Source: a beta proteobacterium AAP99 (GTDB taxonomy: Bacteria; Pseudomonadota; Gammaproteobacteria; Burkholderiales; Burkholderiaceae_C). Taken from it: 64,000 nucleotides of DNA. The notes beneath the pieces were generated by a model that was not told where the DNA came from, ran no database searches, and was given only the letters and a program-made list of their open reading frames with translations. Of the stretch, positions 57,920 to 64,000 are shown one piece after another; the stretch's first letter is position 1, and each line of letters starts with the position of its first letter. The stretch is from assembly GCA_001295775.1 (NCBI GenBank), contig LJIA01000022.1, positions 20,475 to 84,474 on the forward strand, given 5' to 3'. A program made the translations under genes and the position numbers.

Positions 57920-60900
57920 TCAGCCGCGGCGCGCCTGAACCGCGCTGGTGAGCAGCTCGCGCGCGGAGGCGTTCTGTGTCAGGAAGGACGATTGATGGGC
58001 GGCGGGCAGCGCCGCGTGGACCCGCTCAACCCATGCTGCGCCTTCGTCGAGCAGCGCGCGGGCTCGCGCTCGATCCCCGGCAGCCTCCAGCGCCGGCGCT
58101 GCGCACAGGATGATCTCCGGCCAGCTGAGATCTTCCGTGTTCAGGCCGGGGCAGCGGGCGATCGCCTGCTCTGCGCAGTCGCGCGCCGCGCCCAGGCCGC
58201 CCATGGCCTGGTGCCGCTGCGCCATGCGCGCCAGGGTGGCTGCCTCCAGACCGTGGTAGGCGCAGCTGCGCGACTGCTGCAGCGTGTCCTCCAGGGGGGC
58301 CAGCGCACTGGCATCGTCCTGCAGGGCGCTGCCTGCCAGCGCAATGCGCAGCCGGGCAAAGTGCGGCGGTGTGCGCTCCAGCGCGGCGGGCGCAGGGCCA
58401 AGCCGCAGCGCATGCAGCCGAAGATCCAGCAAGTGCAGCGCCACGTCGCCTTGCGCGCTCGTGCGGGCTTCGAGCGCCCGTGCGCGGTCCTGCTGGGCAC
58501 GGTGGATCTGGCCCAGCTCGAGCCACAGCATGGCCCGGTCGGCCAGGACGGAAGTGAGCTTGCCCGGCGCGGCGGTGAGCATGTCCTGCGCGGCTGCATC
58601 AAGCAGCTCCAGCGCCTCGCGGTAGTGGCCGAGCAGACGCAGGGCGCTCGCACGCATCCAGGCATTGCTGTGGCCGGAGCCGCGCAGATCATCATGGGCG
58701 GCGCGCAGCGCATCGGACTGCGCCAGGCAATCCAGCGCAGCCTGCGCATCGTTGAGCTGCAGGCGTGCGTGTGCCGCATTGGCCAGCGCGACCAGCCGCA
58801 CCCGCGGGATATCGATTGCTTGCCGGGCGGATTCGTCAAACAGCGCGGCGCCCTCGGCCGCGCGATGCGTCCGGGTGAGCACATAGGCTGCATAGCCCAG
58901 CAGGTTCGCCCGGGTTTCCGTGTCCGGCCACACCCGTGCGCCGGGGAGGAACGCGTCCACCTGATTGAGTGCTTCGTCAGCCCGGCCCGTCATCATCTCC
59001 AGCGCGGCGAGCGTTGCGCGCACCTCGATCTGCAGCGCCGTGTCCTGAATCTCCAGCGCGATATTCAGTGCCTGCGCCGCGGCCTCGCGTCCCTCAAGCA
59101 GGCCCTGGGATCGGTGCATCGCGAACTCCGCCCGCGCATGCAGCGCCCTGACGCGCTGCGCGGCGGTGGTGGCCAGCGTGGCCAGGCGTTCGATCGCTGC
59201 CAGCAGGTTCTCACCGAGGTCCACGCGAACGCGCAGATCGACGATCTGGCTAAGCGTCGCGAACGCCGTGGCCTTCTGCCCCAGCTGGACCTCAAGTTCC
59301 AGCGCCCGCTCGAGAAACTCGACGGACTCGCGCGGCCGCAGAGCCTGCAGCGCGCGGTCGGCGGCACGGTGCAGCCAGGGCAGGGCACGCGGCGCATCGG
59401 CGGCGGCCAGCCAGTGCGCGGCAATGCGCGCCGGTTCGCCATCGCGCTGCTCCAGCCAGGCCGCCAGTTCGCCGTGCAGGTGGCGCGCGATCGGCGCAGG
59501 CACGCTGCGCAGCACCGCGTCGGCCACAAGGTCATGCGCAAAGCCCGTGTCGCGCAGCACCTGCGCTTCCTGCAGGCTGTTCCAGATGTCGGTCAGTGCA
59601 AGTGCGCGCTCGCCCAGCGCATGCTCTGCCAGCGCGATGGAGAAGTCAGGCCCCGCTATTGCCGCCAGCCGGGCCAGTGCGATGGCCTTGTCCGGCAGCT
59701 GCTTGAGGCGCCGCTCGATCAGCGTGCCCACGGCATCGGGCTGCGGCAGCTGGCCGGCGCGCAGCTGTCCGGTAGCCAGCCCCTGCTTGAGCGTCTCCAG
59801 CGCAAACAGCGGGTTGCCGCCAGTGTGGCGGGTCAGGGGCGCAGCCAGTGTGGCGGTGTCCAGGTGCTCGATCTCCAGAGAGTCGATCAGTTCGCCCACT
59901 TCGCGCTCGTTGAGCGGTGCGAGGATCAGTGGCTCCATGAACCGGGCTTCCTCGAGCTGCGCACGCAGGGCGCTGGCGGCTGCGCTGCCCTCGCCAGGCC
60001 GCTGGGCCAGCGCGAAGTGCAATTGCGCATGGAAGGCACTGACAAGACTCTGGATCATCTCGACCGAGGCCTCATCCGCAAAGTGCAGATCGTCAATCAC
60101 CAGCACTTCAAGTGCGCCACCCTTCAGGCGTGCAGAGCTGATCAGCGCCTTTACGGCTTCTTGCAGCACCAACCCCGGTGCTTCCGCGGCCAGTACCGCC
60201 CCGGGGGCGAGCTCAGGCAGAAGTCGTGCGAGGTTGGTGCGTTGGCTGTCGCCCAGGCGGACTTCGAAGCGATCAATCAGCGCGCGCAGAAGGCGCGCCA
60301 GCGTGGCGTAGGGAACGCCCGAATCGCCCGGCCTACCCTGGGCCACCAGCCCCCGGGTGCCATGCACCGCTTCATCAAGCAGGCGCGTCTTGCCCAGCCC
60401 TGGCTCGCCCAGCACCAGCACGGCACGGGACTGCGCCCAGGCGGCGTGGATCTGCGTCAGTTCGGCCCGGCGTCCGATCAGCGCGGGCGGGCGCAGCACC
60501 GTGACCGGGACCGTCGGCAGCCTCGACGAGGCTGTGCCCCGCGCGGCTACGGCTTGCTGGGCGGCACGGGCGAGTTGCTCAGTCTCCTGACTGGGCAGCA
60601 CGCCGTAGCGGGCACGCAAGTGCGACTTGAGTCGCGCGTAGGCGGCCTGCGCCTGTGCCATGTCGCCACGCAGATAGTGCAGCCGGATCACATTGCGGTG
60701 ATGCACTTCACTTTCGAAGTCTGTGCGCAGCAGATCCTGCGCGGCCTGAAGGGCGGCATCCAGATCGCCTTGCGTCTGAGCGGTGGCGAGCTGCTCATTG
60801 AGCCGGGCCGTCGCGTCGCCGCGGCGTCGGTCACGTTCGATCGAGAGCCAGTCTGCAAAGTCGCCCCAACCTTCGAAATTCAGCTTGCCCAGCAGCTCGC

Positions 60901-61204
60901 CCGCCCCACCCTGCAGCACGTCCACGCGCAGCGCAGGCGAAAGATGCAGTGCATCCTCCCCTTCGATGAGATCCAGTCCGAAGCCGCGCCTGAAGCGCAG
61001 CAACTGCTGGCGCAGTGCACGGCGCGGATCGTCCGAGTCCGGCCACAACATCTCGGCCGCGTGCGCGCGCGAACTGCCTGGCTGCAGCGCCACGAGCGCC
61101 AGCAGGCCTGCGGCACGCTTCTCAAGCCGCGTGCTGCTGCCATTGGCGCGAAGCACCGCCGGCGCGCCAAGCAGGCGCAGGGTGAGGGCTTCGTCGTGCG
61201 CCAC
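57920..61204 (-). CDS. SARP-like regulator with BTAD, AAA ATPase and TPR-type region
   Basis: About 1094 residues. The first about 90 residues form a winged-helix-like domain (LTLRLLGAPAV, then LEKRAAGLLALVAL). A BTAD helical domain follows (FADWLSIERDRRRGD to LKSHLRARYGVLPSQ). An STAND-type ATPase starts PPALIGRRAELTQI with Walker A GEPGLGKT (about 265-272) and Walker B EVLVIDDLHFAD (about 368). The C-terminal half is helical TPR-like repeats with no LuxR-type HTH. This is the AfsR/SARP layout, a signal-integrating transcription activator. The start is uncertain: the GTG at 61204 is used; an ATG at 61333 is possible. It lies between two propeller-protein genes on the same strand. Confidence 0.8.
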   Translation of the reverse strand: MAHDEALTLRLLGAPAVLRANGSSTRLEKRAAGLLALVALQPGSSRAHAAEMLWPDSDDPRRALRQQLLRFRRGFGLDLIEGEDALHLSPALRVDVLQGGAGELLGKLNFEGWGDFADWLSIERDRRRGDATARLNEQLATAQTQGDLDAALQAAQDLLRTDFESEVHHRNVIRLHYLRGDMAQAQAAYARLKSHLRARYGVLPSQETEQLARAAQQAVAARGTASSRLPTVPVTVLRPPALIGRRAELTQIHAAWAQSRAVLVLGEPGLGKTRLLDEAVHGTRGLVAQGRPGDSGVPYATLARLLRALIDRFEVRLGDSQRTNLARLLPELAPGAVLAAEAPGLVLQEAVKALISSARLKGGALEVLVIDDLHFADEASVEMIQSLVSAFHAQLHFALAQRPGEGSAAASALRAQLEEARFMEPLILAPLNEREVGELIDSLEIEHLDTATLAAPLTRHTGGNPLFALETLKQGLATGQLRAGQLPQPDAVGTLIERRLKQLPDKAIALARLAAIAGPDFSIALAEHALGERALALTDIWNSLQEAQVLRDTGFAHDLVADAVLRSVPAPIARHLHGELAAWLEQRDGEPARIAAHWLAAADAPRALPWLHRAADRALQALRPRESVEFLERALELEVQLGQKATAFATLSQIVDLRVRVDLGENLLAAIERLATLATTAAQRVRALHARAEFAMHRSQGLLEGREAAAQALNIALEIQDTALQIEVRATLAALEMMTGRADEALNQVDAFLPGARVWPDTETRANLLGYAAYVLTRTHRAAEGAALFDESARQAIDIPRVRLVALANAAHARLQLNDAQAALDCLAQSDALRAAHDDLRGSGHSNAWMRASALRLLGHYREALELLDAAAQDMLTAAPGKLTSVLADRAMLWLELGQIHRAQQDRARALEARTSAQGDVALHLLDLRLHALRLGPAPAALERTPPHFARLRIALAGSALQDDASALAPLEDTLQQSRSCAYHGLEAATLARMAQRHQAMGGLGAARDCAEQAIARCPGLNTEDLSWPEIILCAAPALEAAGDRARARALLDEGAAWVERVHAALPAAHQSSFLTQNASARELLTSAVQARRG

Positions 61205-61407
61205 GCTGTGTGGGGTGGAGTGGGCTGATGGGTTCAATGCTGGGCCGGAGCAAGGGAAGCGTTCAATCCGTCGCGGCGATGATTCCCGAGCCCCCGCGCC
61301 CTTGCAAGCAGGCGACGGGCAGCCGTAGGGCATTGCACGCCCCGGGCTCGCGAAAGCGTGGGGTCGTGTCGGATACCCTGATACAGAAATCAAGATCGGC
61401 TCTGGAA

Positions 61408-61456
61408 GCGGCTCTCCAGCCCAAAGTGGCTGAAGAGCCGCGCCAGACAAGCGGAA
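61408..61456 (-). repeat. REP-like palindromic element, copy 8
   Basis: Identical over all 49 bases to 50749-50797. It ends five bases after the stop codon of the second propeller gene. It overlaps the 5' part of the longest open frame of the regulator gene, which argues for the shorter regulator start. Confidence 0.8.
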
Positions 61457-61461
61457 CGGCC

Positions 61462-64000
61462 TTAGCGTTGCGGTGCCAAGACCTGCACCGCGGGGCGCTT
61501 CACCGTGACCCAGCGGCCGTTGATGCGCTGCTTGATCGGCGGGAGGGTGACGTCGCGCTGGGTTGCGGCGGGATTGCGGGGTGCCACCGTGACTGCAGGT
61601 TTCTGGGTGGTGGCGCGCCCGCCGTTGCGCGGTGTCGCCGCCGGCCGCACCGCAGTTTGCGGGCGCAGGCGCAGCGTCTGCTTGAAGGTCCGGTTCTCCG
61701 GCCGCACGGCAAGCGCGCCCTGCGCGGAATTGATCAGCAGCGCGCCACCATCACCGCCGGCCAGCGCGTCGCCGCCTGGCGTCCAGCCCGCGGTGAGCAG
61801 CAAGCCTTGATACGGCAGATCGAGGCGTGTCCAGCTCGTACCGCCATTGCTGGTGCGCCAGAGGCTGCTTACGCCCACGGCAATCCCGATGTTGGCATCC
61901 AGGAAGCGCACGTCCGTCATGCTGCCGCGGTCCGAGTTGTCCAGCACACGCGTCCACGTCAGTCCGCCATCCGTGTTGCGGAGTACGGACGAATCCGTGG
62001 CCATGAAGATGCTAGTGCCCGGGCCGTTGCGGATCGCCTGGACGCTATCGGTCTGGTTGGTGGTGCCCTCGTTCGGCAGGTTGATGCGCGACCAGCTCTG
62101 GCCAGCGTCGCTGGTGCGCCAGAGGGAGGCATTGGGTCCGCCAATGAAGCCCAAGGTGGGCGAAACAAAGCGCGCAACATAAGGTGCCGTGGGTGTCCCA
62201 GTCAGGCCAGCAATGTTGACCGGGCTCCATGTCTGTCCACCGTCGGTGGTGCGCTCCACAAAGCTGGAGGCGACGCCGCTCACGATGAGGTAGCCCCCGA
62301 CCACGGCAATCTGTTCATTGGCCATGGCCACTGCAGTGTGCAGACCATTCGAATTGGGGGGGCGCACTTGTGTCCAGTTGTCGCCGGCATCGAGGGTTTG
62401 CCAGATCCCGAAGATCGGCGAGGCGATCAGCGCGACCGTGTCCGAACCCCAGCCAATGGAGTTAGTGGTTGCGAACACCCGGCCGGAAGAGGGCAAGGTC
62501 CATATGCGTCCGTCTGTGCTGCGCGCCGTGCCGCTGTTGATCTGCGCGAGCAGGACGCTGCGGCTCGGGTTGGGCTCGATCACATAGACCGTGTCGTTGG
62601 TGTTGCCTCCCGCAACCTGCAACCAGCTCTGGCCGCCGTCTTCGGTACGCAGAATCGCACCGTAGTTGCCGACTGCGATTCCCTGCAGCGCATTGCGCAT
62701 GTAGGGCCGCCACCTTTGCTGGCCGATGCGCAGGCTCGTACCGGCCGCGCTCCAGGTTGCGCCGGCATCCACGCTGCGCGCATGCGTGCTGTCCTGATCG
62801 TTCAGGATCACGGCCGTGTTGGCCCCGCCAAAGGCCGCGCGCGAAGCGATGAAGGGCAGCGGTACGTTGGTCCAAGTCACGCCGAAGTCAGTGGTGCGGG
62901 CCACCGCGGCAACCTGATCATTGAGCGCCAGACCCACGCCCTGGCCGTTGAATACCACGTCGGTCAGACCTGTGGACGCCACTTGCGCGCCCGGCATGGC
63001 CACCCAGTTCAGGCCGCCATCAGCGCTGCGAGCCGGCGTCGGTCCGACGATGACAAACACGTCGTTCCCGGCATAGGCCACGCCGCGCGGCGGGCCGCTC
63101 GCAAAAGCGGGGATGGGGATGTCAGTCCAGGTGGCGCCGCCGTCTGTGGTGCGTCGGATGCGGTCGCCACCAATGGCCACGCCCACCAGTGCATCCTTGA
63201 AGGCCACGGCCAGGGCGCCGCCTGTGTCCGTGCGCGTCCAGCTCTGGCCACTGTCCGTGCTGAGCCACAGGCCTTCTGAGCCTACTTGCCCGGAGACCTG
63301 CACCGCCGCAACCAGCCGCCCCGGGCTGGGCGAGGCCAGGTCTGTGAAGTCCTGGCGTTGGGTCTGCCAACTCGCCGTCACCGTGCCGCCAAAGTCTGCG
63401 CTGCTGAGCACGGTGCCGCGCGTGCCAACGATGTTCAGCGCAGAACCGCTGCTGTCAAAGGCCAGCGCCGTCAATAGGTTGATCTGTGGCGCGGGCTGCA
63501 AGAAGCACCAGCCGGCGGGGCCGCCGAAGCATGCACCTGTGGACACTGGGGCACCTACATTGACGCCGTCGCTGACGGTGAGCGTGGCCGTGCGGGAACG
63601 CACGCTGCCCGAGGCATTGCTGACCGTCACGGCGACCGTTGTCCCGTCGCAGCCCAAGGTCACTTGGGAGAATTCCAGGCTGTTGACGCTCAGCGTCGCG
63701 AACGCAGTGCATGACGAGCCGATGGTGATGGGCTGTGCGAACTGGGTCCCCGGCGCGTAGGCAGTGCCATTGATCTCCCAGGAGGTCGTTGGCGTGGGCG
63801 ATCCGGAATAGGCCACGTTGAAACTTGCGGTGCCGCCGACCAGGATGCTCTGGTTGGCGGGTTGTTGCGTAATGACTGGGGCCGTCGGTACGGGATTCAC
63901 CCGCAGCGTGGCGGTGCGGCTGGTGACACTGCCCGCACTGTTGGTGAGTGTGACGGAAATCTGCGCGCCATCGCAGGCTGCGGCCAATTGGTTCAGGATC
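61462..64000 (-). CDS. paralogous Ig/propeller protein, 5' end beyond window
   Basis: An open frame of 845 codons plus stop that continues past base 64000. It holds two Ig-like units with Cys pairs, then CFGGPAGWCFLQPAPQI and a Ycf48/BNR-type propeller with many STDGGxxW-like repeats. Its tail has FKQTLRLRPQTAVRP and IKQRINGRWVTVKRP. The junction, propeller and tail match the giant lipoprotein at 50.8-57.6 kb closely, so the two are duplicates. Its N terminus, and hence signal or lipobox, is not visible. A REP element lies five bases after the stop. Confidence 0.85.
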   Translation of the reverse strand, partial: ILNQLAAACDGAQISVTLTNSAGSVTSRTATLRVNPVPTAPVITQQPANQSILVGGTASFNVAYSGSPTPTTSWEINGTAYAPGTQFAQPITIGSSCTAFATLSVNSLEFSQVTLGCDGTTVAVTVSNASGSVRSRTATLTVSDGVNVGAPVSTGACFGGPAGWCFLQPAPQINLLTALAFDSSGSALNIVGTRGTVLSSADFGGTVTASWQTQRQDFTDLASPSPGRLVAAVQVSGQVGSEGLWLSTDSGQSWTRTDTGGALAVAFKDALVGVAIGGDRIRRTTDGGATWTDIPIPAFASGPPRGVAYAGNDVFVIVGPTPARSADGGLNWVAMPGAQVASTGLTDVVFNGQGVGLALNDQVAAVARTTDFGVTWTNVPLPFIASRAAFGGANTAVILNDQDSTHARSVDAGATWSAAGTSLRIGQQRWRPYMRNALQGIAVGNYGAILRTEDGGQSWLQVAGGNTNDTVYVIEPNPSRSVLLAQINSGTARSTDGRIWTLPSSGRVFATTNSIGWGSDTVALIASPIFGIWQTLDAGDNWTQVRPPNSNGLHTAVAMANEQIAVVGGYLIVSGVASSFVERTTDGGQTWSPVNIAGLTGTPTAPYVARFVSPTLGFIGGPNASLWRTSDAGQSWSRINLPNEGTTNQTDSVQAIRNGPGTSIFMATDSSVLRNTDGGLTWTRVLDNSDRGSMTDVRFLDANIGIAVGVSSLWRTSNGGTSWTRLDLPYQGLLLTAGWTPGGDALAGGDGGALLINSAQGALAVRPENRTFKQTLRLRPQTAVRPAATPRNGGRATTQKPAVTVAPRNPAATQRDVTLPPIKQRINGRWVTVKRPAVQVLAPQR

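Noticed and set aside
57806..61228. Very long plus-strand open frame opposite the SARP-like regulator
   Set aside because: It has no recognisable motif, is rich in Arg, Gln, His and Gly as expected for an antisense frame in GC-rich DNA, and the minus strand has clear ATPase motifs.

Overview
The window is high-GC, gene-dense, single-chromosome-type DNA from a betaproteobacterium, most likely of the order Burkholderiales; genus not determined. The evidence is the gene neighbourhoods typical of that group (csp / clpS-clpA; exbB-exbD-lpxK-trm112-kdsB; nudJ-mnmA; tsaE beside queG), MutL with an endonuclease motif, and codon use. No rRNA, tRNA, transposase, integrase or CRISPR array was seen.

Layout. 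1-7.1 kb: end of an unknown gene, a MoxR/Lon-like AAA ATPase, the overlapping mutL-miaA-eamA operon (minus), then dedA and a PrpF-family isomerase (plus). 7.1-10.3 kb: a lower-GC membrane protein with a PH-like domain, a CNT nucleoside transporter and a second EamA exporter. 10.4-20 kb: cell-wall amidase AmiC and tsaE facing away from queG; mtnN, a P-loop protein, and the proton-translocating transhydrogenase operon (pntAA, pntAB, pntB) with panD lodged inside it; then nudJ-mnmA. 20.3-24.8 kb: a MacAB/LolCDE-like ABC export system (adaptor, ATPase, two permeases). 24.9-27.3 kb: a copper/gold-type RiPP operon (DUF2282 precursor, DUF692 MNIO enzyme, DUF2063 partner, DoxX), corresponding to bufferin or gigPABT loci. 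27.4-34.4 kb: an MFS/spermidine-synthase fusion, small proteins, dut, a glycine-zipper protein, and a flavocytochrome c sulfide dehydrogenase pair (fccB with a monohaem cytochrome). 34.5-40.9 kb: clpA, clpS, a cold-shock gene, a Lys/Ala-rich exported peptide, DUF192, sodB, xseA. 41.2-46.8 kb: exbBD, lpxK, trm112, kdsB, an orphan peptide-binding protein, adk. 47-50.6 kb: a membrane pyrophosphatase fused to an OmpA domain, then a short-chain dehydrogenase. 50.8-64 kb: a 2269-residue lipoprotein (ten Ig-like repeats plus a Ycf48/BNR-type propeller), a large SARP-like ATPase regulator, and a second, partial propeller paralogue.

A family of REP-like palindromes (at least eight copies) is scattered through the window. 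One composite copy lies in frame inside mutL, and two copies sharing an identical 49-nt core follow the two propeller genes. The most unusual items are the pyrophosphatase-OmpA fusion, the Ig/propeller-regulator cluster, the REP insertion in mutL, panD inside the pnt operon, and the MNIO RiPP operon. All functional statements rest on reading motifs by eye; no database search was run.
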